Source of the DNA: Salinicola salarius
GTDB lineage: Bacteria > Pseudomonadota > Gammaproteobacteria > Pseudomonadales > Halomonadaceae
Assembly: GCF_002179555.1 (NCBI RefSeq)
Contig: NZ_NHOU01000011.1
Coordinates: forward strand, 1-64,000
Reading direction: 5' to 3'
DNA: 64,000 bases
Below, piece by piece: positions 45,203-53,017 of the stretch; position 1 is the stretch's first letter; each line of letters starts with the position of its first letter. The notes under the pieces were generated by a model, which was not told where the DNA came from, ran no database searches, and saw only the letters and a program-made list of their open reading frames with translations. The position numbers and the translations under genes are program-made.

Positions 45203-45613
45203 TCAGCCTTCGCCGATGGTGAGAGTTTTGGTCATCAGCGTCTTGGCGGTATTCATGACCTCGACGTTGGCTTGGTAAGAGCGGGAGGCTGCGATCATGT
45301 CGACCATCTCGTTGACCGGGTCGACATTGGGCATCTGCACGTAGCCCTGATCGTCGGCCAGCGGATGGCCGGGACGGTACTCCATGCGCATCGGCGTGAC
45401 GTCGTCCTCGACCACGCCGGTAACGCGAACGCCGCCCGTGCCGCCGCCCTGCTGGCTCAGCGCCTGGAACATGACCTGCCTGGCGTGGTAGGGCTCCCCA
45501 TCGGGGCCGGCGACGCTATCGGCATTGGCGAGGTTGCTCGCGGTGACGTTCATGCGCTGTGAATTGGCCGACAGCGCCGAACCGGAAATATCGAATACAC
45601 TGAACATGGACAT
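45203..45613 (-). CDS. flgC: Flagellar proximal rod protein FlgC
   Basis: 136 aa (E. coli 134). [43 protein letters not shown] and [44 protein letters not shown] are canonical. It lies 4 nt after flgB; CGGAG precedes the ATG. Confidence 0.95.
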   Translation of the reverse strand: MSMFSVFDISGSALSANSQRMNVTASNLANADSVAGPDGEPYHARQVMFQALSQQGGGTGGVRVTGVVEDDVTPMRMEYRPGHPLADDQGYVQMPNVDPVNEMVDMIAASRSYQANVEVMNTAKTLMTKTLTIGEG

Positions 45614-45617
45614 CGTG

Positions 45618-46037
45618 TTACTCCGGCTGCATGGCTTTCTTCAGCCCCTGGATCTTGCGGCTGACGAAAGTGACGTCCGCCTGATAGCGGAGCGAGTTGT
45701 CGGCAAAGGCCGAGCGCTCCCGATCCATATCGACCGTGTTGCCATCGAGGCTCGGCTGATCGGGAATGCGGTAGAGCAGATCCTGAACGCCCGCCCCGCC
45801 GGATGCCTGCCCCGGAATATGCCGTGCGGACGTCCGCGCCAGCGACAGCCCACCGGAGCCCTCGCTGCGCCCCTGCTCCATGACCCGATCCAGTTCCGCG
45901 CGAAAATCGAAATCCCGCGCTTTGAAATTGGGCGTATCGGCATTGGCGATGTTGTTGGCCAGTACCTGCTGACGCTCTGCGCGCAGATTGATGGCCTCCT
46001 GCTGGAAGCGCAGCGCGTTATCCAACTTGTCGAACAT
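45618..46037 (-). CDS. flgB: Flagellar proximal rod protein FlgB
   Basis: 139 aa (E. coli 138). [45 protein letters not shown] is typical. The ATG at 46037 is preferred over a GTG at 46046 because AGGTG precedes it at proper spacing. First gene of the flgB-flgL operon, divergent from flgA as in enterobacteria. Confidence 0.94.
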   Translation of the reverse strand: MFDKLDNALRFQQEAINLRAERQQVLANNIANADTPNFKARDFDFRAELDRVMEQGRSEGSGGLSLARTSARHIPGQASGGAGVQDLLYRIPDQPSLDGNTVDMDRERSAFADNSLRYQADVTFVSRKIQGLKKAMQPE

Positions 46038-46316
46038 GCCGTGCACCTCGGATGGCGTTCGCTGGAAAATTGACAGGATGGAGAATAGCGGCGGGCGGCG
46101 CGATTCAAACCCGTAAACAGACCGTCAATTGCGCGCCATTTTCATCAATGCTCGATGACGGGCACGCCTACAATCGTTTTCCAACGTGGGGGATTGCGTC
46201 CACCGACACGCTGTGCCGGGACGCGCTTGGTCCTGGATCCGTGACCTGGATCCGTGACATGGACCCAGCCCCGAGAACAGCCCCACGAGATCCGCGAACA
46301 GCCCGAGACCCGTGAT
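46038..46316. promoter_or_regulatory. flgB-flgA divergent regulatory region with 13-bp duplication
   Basis: This 279-nt gap should hold the early/middle promoters of both operons, but I could not recognise a convincing FlhDC box or sigma-28 site. CTGGATCCGTGAC at 46233-46245 is repeated exactly at 46246-46258. A GTG at 46254 could extend flgA upstream, but without support. Confidence 0.5.
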
Positions 46317-47090
46317 ATGCGTGCCGATCCGACAGAAGCGTTCCCGCGTACCCGGTTGAAACATCGACCGTCTCGACGGCTCGTGCTCCGAGCCGGCGCC
46401 GCCACGCTGATGGCGCTGCTTTTCGCGCTATCGTTGCTGCCGCTTCCTTCGATCGCCCGCGCGGAACCGGCGGGTGAATCCTCCGAGGCCGTCGTCGCCA
46501 GCGTGCGGCAGTTCCTCAAGGAGCGCACTGCCCCTCTCGGCGACCAGGTGACGATCGATATTCGGGAAAGCGGTGTCGACCTCGGCGACTGCTCGACACC
46601 GCAGCCGTTTCTGCCGCGCCCCGGCGTGCCTCAAGGCCGGGTTACGGTAGGCGTTCATTGCGGCAGCGACGGCAGCCGGACGCGCTATCTGCAGGCCACG
46701 GTTTCGGCGATAGTTCGCCACCTGGTCGCACTCCAGCCGATTGATCCCGGTCAACGGATCGATGCGACGATGCTGGATTGGCAGGAGGCGGATATTTCCC
46801 GCCTGCGCCGCGGCTACCTCGATGATCTCGACCAGGCGGTCGGCAGGGTTGCCACGCGACGCATCCCGACCGGAGCAACGCTGACCGACAACATGATCAG
46901 AAAGCCGTGGATGGTGAAACGCGGTGATACGGTCGTACTGACCGCCGTGGGCCAGGGGTTTCGCATCAGTCGCAGCGTCGAGGCGCTGGATAACGGTGAA
47001 TTAGGCAGCACCATTCGCCTCAAGACGGAGGATGATCAGATTCTACAGGGAAGAGTGACGGGACAGGATCGGCTGCGCGTCGACCTGTGA
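46317..47090 (+). CDS. flgA: Flagellar P-ring assembly chaperone FlgA
   Basis: 257 aa (E. coli 219). Signal-type hydrophobic segment (ATLMALLFALSLLPLPSIARA) after a basic N-terminus, then the SAF domain (LVALQPIDPGQRIDATMLDWQEADISRLRRGYLDDLDQAVGRVATRRIPTGATLT). Periplasmic chaperone for FlgI. The start is uncertain: the ATG at 46317 is chosen over a GTG at 46254 because the signal peptide is then closer to normal length. Confidence 0.88.
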   Translation: MRADPTEAFPRTRLKHRPSRRLVLRAGAATLMALLFALSLLPLPSIARAEPAGESSEAVVASVRQFLKERTAPLGDQVTIDIRESGVDLGDCSTPQPFLPRPGVPQGRVTVGVHCGSDGSRTRYLQATVSAIVRHLVALQPIDPGQRIDATMLDWQEADISRLRRGYLDDLDQAVGRVATRRIPTGATLTDNMIRKPWMVKRGDTVVLTAVGQGFRISRSVEALDNGELGSTIRLKTEDDQILQGRVTGQDRLRVDL

Positions 47091-47133
47091 GCCGTCCAGA
47101 TAATTTTTTTAACAAATCTCTGTTCGAATTTCG

Positions 47134-47160
47134 TTCAGCTTCCGCTGGCCTTGCCGATAA
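47134..47160 (+). promoter_or_regulatory. Sigma-28 (FliA) promoter for flgMN
   Basis: TTCAGCTT (47134-47141), 11-nt spacer, GCCGATAA (47153-47160). The -10 is identical to the FliA consensus and the spacing exact; the -35 matches TAAAGTTT at five of eight bases. It lies 40 nt before flgM, giving the classic late expression of the anti-sigma factor. An AT-rich tract (47099-47130) precedes it. Confidence 0.85.
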
Positions 47161-47199
47161 CGTAAGCAAGTACGTGATTGTGCATCCAGCCATGAGGTA

Positions 47200-47478
47200 A
47201 TGACCTTGAAAATCGATCAAACGCAACCGCTGACTCGCCCGCCCCAGAACGAGGCCGCCGAGCAGCGCAAAAGCGCGGAGTCGCTGGGAGCCGCCAAGAC
47301 GACGGCCGGCTCCAGGACAACGTTGAGCCAGATCCCGAGGGGCGACGAGAGCGGAGATATCGATACTGCCCGTGTCAACGATATCCGCCAGGCGATCTCC
47401 GAAGGCCGGCTCGAACTCGATACCAGCAAGATCGCGGACGGTCTGGTCCAGAGCGTTCGCAATATGTTGGGTGAATAA
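47200..47478 (+). CDS. flgM: Anti-sigma-28 factor FlgM
   Basis: 92 aa (E. coli 97). KIDQTQPLTRP at the start and RVNDIRQAISEGRLELDTSKIADGLVQSVRNML at the end are the conserved export signal and FliA-binding helices. It holds FliA inactive until exported through the finished hook-basal body. GAGG (47194-47197) is too close to the ATG at 47200 but 8 nt before an in-frame TTG at 47206, which would give MKIDQTQP, closer to E. coli FlgM; the real start may be that TTG. Confidence 0.92.
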   Translation: MTLKIDQTQPLTRPPQNEAAEQRKSAESLGAAKTTAGSRTTLSQIPRGDESGDIDTARVNDIRQAISEGRLELDTSKIADGLVQSVRNMLGE

Positions 47479-47512
47479 TCCCTGACTTCAGGTCCAGTTT
47501 CAGGAATTCTGC

Positions 47513-47965
47513 ATGACGCCAGCTGAATTGATTGCCGAACAACAGACCCTGTTGCAAGCGCTCGCGGAAACACTCGATGCGGAGGCCAGCTGTCTCGGTG
47601 CCGGCAGGGCCGATGGAGAGCGTCTCGGTGAATTGGCCACGCTCAAGCAACAGCAGCTGAATGACCTCGACCGGATCGAGAGTCTCCGGCGAGAGCATCA
47701 GCAATCGCAAGGATTCGGCATGGGAAGTCGGGGCGCGGAGCAGTTTGCCCTGTCACTGGACAAGCATGAAACCTGGCAGCGGATTCGAGAACTGGCAGAG
47801 CAGGTCCGTCGGACCAATCGCCTCAATGGCCACATCATCTCCACGCGGCTGGAGCACAATCAACAGGCCATCGATTTTCTGAACCGCGCCATCGGGGGCA
47901 GCGTCTACGGACCCAAGGGCGAGTCCCGCCACAACGGCTTCGGCGGCATCAGCTCCAAGGCTTGA
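47513..47965 (+). CDS. flgN: FlgK/FlgL export chaperone FlgN
   Basis: 150 aa (E. coli 138), all-helical with heptad patterns: LIAEQQTLLQALAETLDAEASCL, LATLKQQQLNDLDRIESLRREHQ and IRELAEQVRRTNRLNGHIISTRLEHNQQAIDFLNRAIGG. The last is the FlgN hallmark. It delivers the hook-filament junction proteins to the export gate. Cotranscribed with flgM and ended by a hairpin terminator. Confidence 0.92.
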   Translation: MTPAELIAEQQTLLQALAETLDAEASCLGAGRADGERLGELATLKQQQLNDLDRIESLRREHQQSQGFGMGSRGAEQFALSLDKHETWQRIRELAEQVRRTNRLNGHIISTRLEHNQQAIDFLNRAIGGSVYGPKGESRHNGFGGISSKA

Positions 47966-47988
47966 GGTCAGAGAACCGCTAAATACGA

Positions 47989-48018
47989 AACCCTCCGCCG
48001 AGACAACGGCGGAGGGTT
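47989..48018 (+). terminator. Terminator after flgN
   Basis: Perfect 12-bp stem AACCCTCCGCCG/CGGCGGAGGGTT with loop AGACAA, followed by CTTT. It lies between convergent flgN and mvaT and may serve both. Confidence 0.85.
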
Positions 48019-48051
48019 CTTTGGCCAAGCGCATGAAGAAGGAAAAGGCGC

Positions 48052-48432
48052 TCAGTCTTCCGTTCTGACGACCCAGGATTCGACGGCGTCGCTACCGTGT
48101 TCGTCTTTCCACGCTTTCAAGGTCTTGTGATTGCCACCGCGTGTCTCGACGACTTCCCCGGTGTTGGGGTTCTTGTAAATCTTGAGCTTGCGCTTGCGGC
48201 GGCTACCGGTCGATCCGGTTTGCGCAGCCGCGGGCTGGGCGTTGTCAGATTTCGGGTTCAACAATTCGATGACGTCACGCGTTGTCTTACCGTACTCCGC
48301 CATCAAGGCTTCGAGCTTCTCCTTGAACTCGAGTTCGGACTTCAGACGTTGATCACCCTCCATCCGCTTCAGCTCTTCTTCAAGCTGCTTCAGGAGCTGT
48401 TCTTTCTTGACGTAATCGCTAAGTAGAGACAT
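48052..48432 (-). CDS. mvaT: MvaT-family H-NS-like nucleoid protein
   Basis: 126 aa (Pseudomonas MvaT 124). An N-terminal coiled-coil oligomerisation domain (LSDYVKKEQLLKQLEEELKRME, about 3-60), a basic linker (SRRKRKLKIYKNPNTGE) and the C-terminal AT-rich-DNA-binding module VETRGGNHKTLKAWKDEHG. It silences AT-rich, often acquired, DNA. It lies directly after the flagellar locus and has a long AT-rich upstream region, compatible with autoregulation. Confidence 0.92.
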   Translation of the reverse strand: MSLLSDYVKKEQLLKQLEEELKRMEGDQRLKSELEFKEKLEALMAEYGKTTRDVIELLNPKSDNAQPAAAQTGSTGSRRKRKLKIYKNPNTGEVVETRGGNHKTLKAWKDEHGSDAVESWVVRTED

Positions 48433-48465
48433 TCGTTGGTCCGTTGCGGATTGGTTTAAGCGTGG

Positions 48466-48495
48466 ACATTATTGCGGATATTTAAAAACTTTCAA
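48466..48495 (-). promoter_or_regulatory. Candidate sigma-70 promoter of mvaT
   Basis: On the minus strand TTGAAA (48490-48495), 18-nt spacer rich in T/A, TAATGT (48466-48471), 34 nt before the start codon. It sits in an AT-rich tract likely to be bound by MvaT itself. Confidence 0.6.
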
Positions 48496-48876
48496 GTCTT
48501 GCCGAAATGTTTTTTAAAGCGAAACGATTACCAGTATTTATTTAACCAATGGGTCGTTAATGACTTAGCGTAATATCTACCCCCGGCATCGCAAAGGTGT
48601 CATTCCATCCATTGCCCCCGTTCGTGTTATTTACTTCACCCCAATCTCAATGCGCAAGGAGGAGAACAGCTCGGATAGAACCACAGGCATCGAGGAGTCT
48701 GAACGGTAATTTCAGGACACGGTGAAGCCTAGAAATTCCCTGCTGCAAATAGCGATGAATAAGCGCAACCTAAATCAATGATATCTAATTGGTTATGCGT
48801 ATCTTGAGTGAGCTACAATCCCGCCCCCGCCTGCCGTCGCCATTGAACGGAAGACTCGATTCACTTCAGGTTCCCT
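48496..48876. other. AT-rich intergenic region between mvaT and the diguanylate cyclase
   Basis: Markedly less GC-rich than its surroundings, especially 48496-48570 and 48770-48800. No gene is supported. TTGGTT (48789-48794) with TACAAT (48814-48819) could be a promoter for the cyclase, but the 19-nt spacing is poor. Confidence 0.5.
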
Positions 48877-48927
48877 ATGAATGAATTCGAGTTCCGGCTA
48901 TCTAGCGAGGCCAGGCGTTTTCGATGA
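48877..48927 (+). CDS. Possible 16-residue leader peptide coupled to the diguanylate cyclase gene
   Basis: ATG at 48877 opens a 17-codon frame (MNEFEFRLSSEARRFR) whose TGA overlaps the cyclase ATG by four bases (ATGA), with AGG 6 nt upstream. This could couple translation. It is too short to judge by coding statistics and may be chance. Confidence 0.3.
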   Translation: MNEFEFRLSSEARRFR

Positions 48928-49895
48928 CCAGGACATCGGTTCAGGACATGACAAAAAAGAAAAGTCGCTTATCGACCCGTACGATAGTGGAATTGGCTGG
49001 AATCTGGCTGGGCTCCTCGCTGTTGATGCTGGGCGCGGCTTGGCTGGTTAGCGCCGGCGGGCCATTCATGATTGCCGTGCTGGTCTGCCTCGTCAGTGGG
49101 CTGTCGGGCCTGGTTGCCAGTCTCTGGCTGCTTAATCGTCGACTACTGGCCCCGGTCAGGCGGCTAGCGGATCACGTGCGTTTTGCGCATGAATTCCGCG
49201 ACATGCCGCAGCAGGTGCCCTTCGATCTCTCCCGCCGCTCCGACGCCGTGGGCTTGCTGACGCAGAATTTGCAAAAACTGATCGAAGAGTCGAGAAGCGA
49301 CCATGCCGCTCTGCTGGAACAGACGCTGAACGATCCACTGACCGGACTCGGCAACCGGCGCATGCTGGAAAGCCAGCTCGACGTGCTCATCCCTCTCAGC
49401 CGGCGCCTGAGCTGCACGGTGTCGGCGATGATGATCGATGTCGATCACTTCAAGGCATTCAACGACCACTACGGCCACCCGGCCGGCGATGTATGCCTCG
49501 TGGATATCGCTGGCGTGCTGAAAGACACCTTCCGTCGAGAAACCGATGTGGTGGTACGCCTGGGTGGCGAAGAGTTCCTGGTACTGCTGATCAATGCCGA
49601 CAAGGACGAAGCCTGGGCGCTGGCCGATGCCATGCGCGCCATGATTCAGGCGCTGGGCATTCCTCACGAATATTCCTCGGTGGCTTCCGTGGTCACCGTC
49701 AGCGTCGGGGTGGCCACCAGCCCTCATGGCTTGCTGGTCGATATCGACGACATGATCGCTCATGCCGATGAGGCGCTTTATGACTGCAAGGCCCGGGGCA
49801 GAAACCAGGTGGCATCCAGGCTGATGGGGGCCGACACCGCGCCACAGGCACCTCAGCCGTCCACCAAATCCACGCATGACCCTTCGAGACAATAA
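48924..49895 (+). CDS. Membrane-anchored diguanylate cyclase (GGDEF)
   Basis: 323 aa. Two transmembrane helices (about 20-43 and 48-70) with almost no periplasmic loop, a short HAMP-like linker (71-130), then a GGDEF domain: DPLTGLGNRR, the metal-binding IDVDHFKAFNDHYGH and active-site GGEEF at 214-218. RETD at 205-208 is the RxxD inhibitory site at the correct 5-residue distance, so product feedback is expected. It makes c-di-GMP, which generally opposes swimming. It is near the flagellar locus but not in its operon. No sensory domain is seen; an ATG at 48948 is an alternative start. Confidence 0.92.
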   Translation: MTRTSVQDMTKKKSRLSTRTIVELAGIWLGSSLLMLGAAWLVSAGGPFMIAVLVCLVSGLSGLVASLWLLNRRLLAPVRRLADHVRFAHEFRDMPQQVPFDLSRRSDAVGLLTQNLQKLIEESRSDHAALLEQTLNDPLTGLGNRRMLESQLDVLIPLSRRLSCTVSAMMIDVDHFKAFNDHYGHPAGDVCLVDIAGVLKDTFRRETDVVVRLGGEEFLVLLINADKDEAWALADAMRAMIQALGIPHEYSSVASVVTVSVGVATSPHGLLVDIDDMIAHADEALYDCKARGRNQVASRLMGADTAPQAPQPSTKSTHDPSRQ

Positions 49896-49974
49896 TCTTT
49901 ACAGTAGAATACTGGATATAAATACAGCTTTTCTTTACCTTGTCCTCATCGACGCTACCGACACCGCCATTGCG

Positions 49975-50026
49975 GCTATAGCTATATTTGCGCATAAACG
50001 CAGAAATAGCTTTTTTAAGCTATAGT
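49975..50026 (+). promoter_or_regulatory. Palindrome-rich AT-rich region before satD (candidate operator)
   Basis: GCTATAGC (49975-49982) is a perfect 8-bp palindrome. ATAGCTT-TTTT-AAGCTAT (50006-50023) is a 7-bp inverted repeat, and AGCTATAG follows on from it (50018-50025). The recurring half-site is (A)GCTATA. The whole 49896-50049 gap is far more AT-rich than its neighbours. A TATAGT (50021-50026) could be a -10 box. Confidence 0.45.
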
Positions 50027-50061
50027 CCAAACCGTATGGACGGCTATCGATGAGGGTTCTC

Positions 50062-50694
50062 ATGTCAGCGATTGGCGTGCTCAGCGGGGATATCGTCGCG
50101 TCGCGCGATATCAGCGACAAGCGCAAGCTTAGGCGGGCAATAGATACCGGTATCGAACGCCTCGGACAGTCACTGGGCGCCGTGGGTACCCGGTTTCGGG
50201 GGGATGCGTTCCAGGTGGCGATTCCCGAGTCGCGGGATTCGCTCGCCGCCGCCGTGATCATGCGCGCCAGCCTGATCGAGCACTCCCCTTCCAGACAGCA
50301 GATGTGGGACGCAAGAATCGCGGTCGGTATCGGCGAGGGCACGGTGCCCACGCTCGAGAATTTCATCGATGCCGATGGCGAAGCGTTCATCCGTTCCGGG
50401 CAGGGGCTGGATGCGTTGAGCCAGGGCGATCGACGCCTGGGGCTGTTTCTGGCGACCCCGCAACCCGAACTGGACCTGCTGATCCGGTTTGCCGATGACA
50501 TCGTCAGCCACTGGAGCCATAACGCCGCGGAAGTGATTCGCTTCAATCTGACGACCGACCATTCGCAAAGCGAACTTGCCCGGCGTCTGGGTCGTTCTCA
50601 ACCGACGATCAACCGGCGCCTGAGTGCCGCACGCTGGCCGCTGATCCGTGACTTTCTGGCGTTCAGCCGGCAGCGCCTGGAGACACTGACATGA
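50062..50694 (+). CDS. SatD-family protein (putative DNA-binding regulator)
   Basis: 210 aa. The N-terminal part (GVLSGDIVASRDISDKRKLRRAI and later GTRFRGDAFQVAIP) is the SatD-family signature, a poorly characterised family first named in Streptococcus acid tolerance. The C-terminus has a clear helix-turn-helix at about 168-187 (SQSELARRLGRSQPTINRRL). The ATG at 50062 is chosen from GAGGG at correct spacing, over one at 50050. It overlaps the next gene by four bases (ATGA). SGDIV and RGDAF are reminiscent of palm-domain metal motifs, but this is only my reading of it. Confidence 0.75.
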   Translation: MSAIGVLSGDIVASRDISDKRKLRRAIDTGIERLGQSLGAVGTRFRGDAFQVAIPESRDSLAAAVIMRASLIEHSPSRQQMWDARIAVGIGEGTVPTLENFIDADGEAFIRSGQGLDALSQGDRRLGLFLATPQPELDLLIRFADDIVSHWSHNAAEVIRFNLTTDHSQSELARRLGRSQPTINRRLSAARWPLIRDFLAFSRQRLETLT

Positions 50695-51437
50695 ACGAGA
50701 CGAGTCTGTCGCTGCTGTTGGCGTTGCTGCTGTCGCACACCATTGCCGACTTTCTGTTGCAGAGCGATACCTGGGCGGCTCGGAAGCAGCAGCACCATTT
50801 CCGCACGCTATCGCTTTACTGGCACGTCGGCATTCACATGTCGCTGAGCCTCGCCGTGTTGCTCGCTTTCGGTACCGGCGTGCACGGCGCACTGATCGCC
50901 ACCTCGGGAATCGGCGCATCCCACTGGCTGATCGATACGTTGAAGAGCTACGCCCCGGCGCACCGGGTTCGCTTTTTCCTTCTCGACCAGTTTCTGCATC
51001 TGCTGATACTGGGACTCGTCTGGTGGTGGGTCGTGGACGGCGACATGGCCGTGCCGATGGTCCAGCTGGCGCTATTGTGGCAACCCCGGACGCTGCTCGT
51101 CGCGCTGGCTTATCTGGTGGTCCTGCGCCCTGCGTCGATACTGATCGCGCTGATCATGCGGCGCTGGAGCGAAGGCGTCGACACACGCGGCACGCTGGCC
51201 GACGCGGGTGCCCGGATCGGCATGCTCGAACGCTTTCTCATTCTGACCTTCGTTCTCAGCCATCAGATGGCCGCTATCGGCTTTCTGCTGACCGCCAAGT
51301 CAGTGCTTCGCTTCGGCGATCTCTACGAAGACCGCGATCGAAAGCTGACCGAGTACGTACTGCTCGGCACCATGCTGAGTTTCTCGATCACGCTTACCCT
51401 GGGTCTGTTGACCCGTTATCTGCTGGGTGTGCTATGA
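50691..51437 (+). CDS. DUF3307 integral membrane protein
   Basis: 248 aa with about six to seven hydrophobic segments. The opening LLLALLLSHTIADFLLQSDTWAARKQQHH...HVGIHMSLSLAVLLAFG and ASHWLIDTLKSYAP define the DUF3307 family; conserved His/Asp residues (SHTIADFLLQ, HVGIH, HWLID) line the predicted membrane helices and could bind metal. The function is unknown. Such proteins are commonly encoded beside SatD. Four-base overlaps on both sides make it the centre of a three-gene operon. Confidence 0.8.
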   Translation: MNETSLSLLLALLLSHTIADFLLQSDTWAARKQQHHFRTLSLYWHVGIHMSLSLAVLLAFGTGVHGALIATSGIGASHWLIDTLKSYAPAHRVRFFLLDQFLHLLILGLVWWWVVDGDMAVPMVQLALLWQPRTLLVALAYLVVLRPASILIALIMRRWSEGVDTRGTLADAGARIGMLERFLILTFVLSHQMAAIGFLLTAKSVLRFGDLYEDRDRKLTEYVLLGTMLSFSITLTLGLLTRYLLGVL

Positions 51438-52396
51438 AGTCTCGACGACAGGATCATCCGCGTGGCACCAGGAGTCTGCTGACCGGCTGGATGCTACTGA
51501 CGATACTGGCCGGCTGTGCCGGCTCACCGACGATGGAGACCCGAAACGGTTATATCGCCGACCGCGCGCACCGCTCCGATGCCTACAACCAGCGCATTCG
51601 CTATCTGATTCTGCATTACACCGACTCAGAGGCGTCCCGGGCGATGCGCACCCTGCTCGGGCCCGATGTCAGCTCACACTATCTGGTGCCCCGCTCCCCC
51701 TCCCTGTCGGATGATCTGCCGCAGATCTGGCAACTGGTCGACGAGAAAGACCGCGCCTGGCATGCCGGCGTCAGCGCCTGGGAAGACCGCACCCAGCTCA
51801 ACGACACCTCCATCGGCGTGGAGATCGTCAACCGTGGCCCGCAGGAGACGCTCGAAGGTCAGCGATGGGAGCCTTATCCCGAGGACCAGATCCGTGCGGT
51901 CATCGCCTTGGCGAAGGATGTGATTCGCCGCTATCGGCTGCCGCCGACTGCCATCCTGGGACACTCGGACATCGCGCCGTCGCGCAAGATCGACCCTGGC
52001 CCGCGCTTTCCCTGGAAACGCCTGCATGATGCCGGCGTCGGCGCCTGGCCGAGAGACGAGGATATCGCCAGCTTTCGTCATCAATTCGCCCAGTGCTCGC
52101 CCTCGATCACGCAATATCAACGAGCGCTGAGCGCGTACGGTTATTCCCTGACGGCGACCGGGATGATCGACGACGAGACACGGGACGTGACGCGCGCCTT
52201 CCAGATGCATTTTCGCCCGGCCAACTATTCGGGCCAGCCGGACCACGAGACGGCAGCGATTCTCTGGGCACTGCTTGCCCGTTATCGGCCGCAAGCGCTG
52301 CTGGATACCGGCCTGGCCGAACCGACGGGCTGCAGGAAACCGGAGAAAGGCAATCCATTCACGCCCGAAACGGCGCTTCAGTCACCGAAGGGATAG
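51434..52396 (+). CDS. amiD: N-acetylmuramoyl-L-alanine amidase, AmiD-like lipoprotein
   Basis: 320 aa (E. coli AmiD 276). Lipobox LAGC with Cys28, then an amidase_2 domain (ILHYTDSEASRAMRTLLGPDVSSHYLV, WHAGVSAWEDRTQLNDTSIGVEIVN, GHSDIAPSRKIDPGPRFPW); the zinc ligands are probably the His in ILHYT and in GHSDI plus the Asp of DPGP. A C-terminal peptidoglycan-binding domain (about 225-290) follows. It cleaves the amide bond between MurNAc or anhydro-MurNAc and the peptide in the outer membrane. The start overlaps the DUF3307 stop by four bases and the 3' end overlaps the convergent regulator by 19 bases. Confidence 0.88.
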   Translation: MKSRRQDHPRGTRSLLTGWMLLTILAGCAGSPTMETRNGYIADRAHRSDAYNQRIRYLILHYTDSEASRAMRTLLGPDVSSHYLVPRSPSLSDDLPQIWQLVDEKDRAWHAGVSAWEDRTQLNDTSIGVEIVNRGPQETLEGQRWEPYPEDQIRAVIALAKDVIRRYRLPPTAILGHSDIAPSRKIDPGPRFPWKRLHDAGVGAWPRDEDIASFRHQFAQCSPSITQYQRALSAYGYSLTATGMIDDETRDVTRAFQMHFRPANYSGQPDHETAAILWALLARYRPQALLDTGLAEPTGCRKPEKGNPFTPETALQSPKG

Positions 52397-52929
52397 TGAA
52401 TCAGATCGTGGATTCTCGCGGGCTCCGGGTGACGATTACGGTAAGCGTGGGGCTGATCCGCGGAAAACCGGATCGCATCGCCGGCGGATAGTGTCTGCCA
52501 GCCACCGTCGATGAAGAGCTCCATTCGCCCTTCCAGCACGACCAGATGCTCCACCACCCCAGAGGCGTGGGGCGCGGACTCGCTCAAGGTATCCTGGGGC
52601 AGCTCGATCGCGAACATCTCGAACCCCAGGGCCGGATCGAACGCAAACAGCGGAGTCACGATCATTCCCGAAGCATCGTGATGGCGAGGCATCGCATTCA
52701 GTCGCTGCAGCGCGACGCCCTCGGGCACCAGGAATCGCGATAGCGGTACCTGCAGGCCACTGGCGATCTTCCAGAGCGTGGAGATGGTCGGCGTCGACTC
52801 CCCCCGCTCGATCTGCCCCAGCATCGCCTTGCTCACCCCGCAGATATCGGCCGTCCGGGATAGGCTCCAACCACGCTCGGCGCGCCGCTTTTTCATGTAC
52901 CGGCCGATCGCCGAGACATCCGCGTCCAT
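52378..52929 (-). CDS. XRE-family regulator with C-terminal cupin
   Basis: 183 aa. The XRE helix-turn-helix (about 8-62; LSRTADICGVSKAMLGQIERGESTPTISTLWKIA) is fused to a cupin sensing domain (VVEHLVVLEGRMELFIDGGWQTLSAGDAIRFSADQPHAYRN). It is divergent from benE, and the gap holds two identical-pattern palindromes, so it most likely controls benE and itself in response to a small ligand. Similar regulators control amine, amino-acid or aromatic-acid uptake; the ligand is unknown here. Confidence 0.88.
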   Translation of the reverse strand: MDADVSAIGRYMKKRRAERGWSLSRTADICGVSKAMLGQIERGESTPTISTLWKIASGLQVPLSRFLVPEGVALQRLNAMPRHHDASGMIVTPLFAFDPALGFEMFAIELPQDTLSESAPHASGVVEHLVVLEGRMELFIDGGWQTLSAGDAIRFSADQPHAYRNRHPEPARIHDLIHYPFGD

Positions 52930-53017
52930 CTCTCCTCCGCTCGTTTTCCATCATCGCCCGGATTTCGAGCCGTGCCCGGCTCTCGCCATGGCGAACATCG
53001 TACTCGCTCGATTGTGC

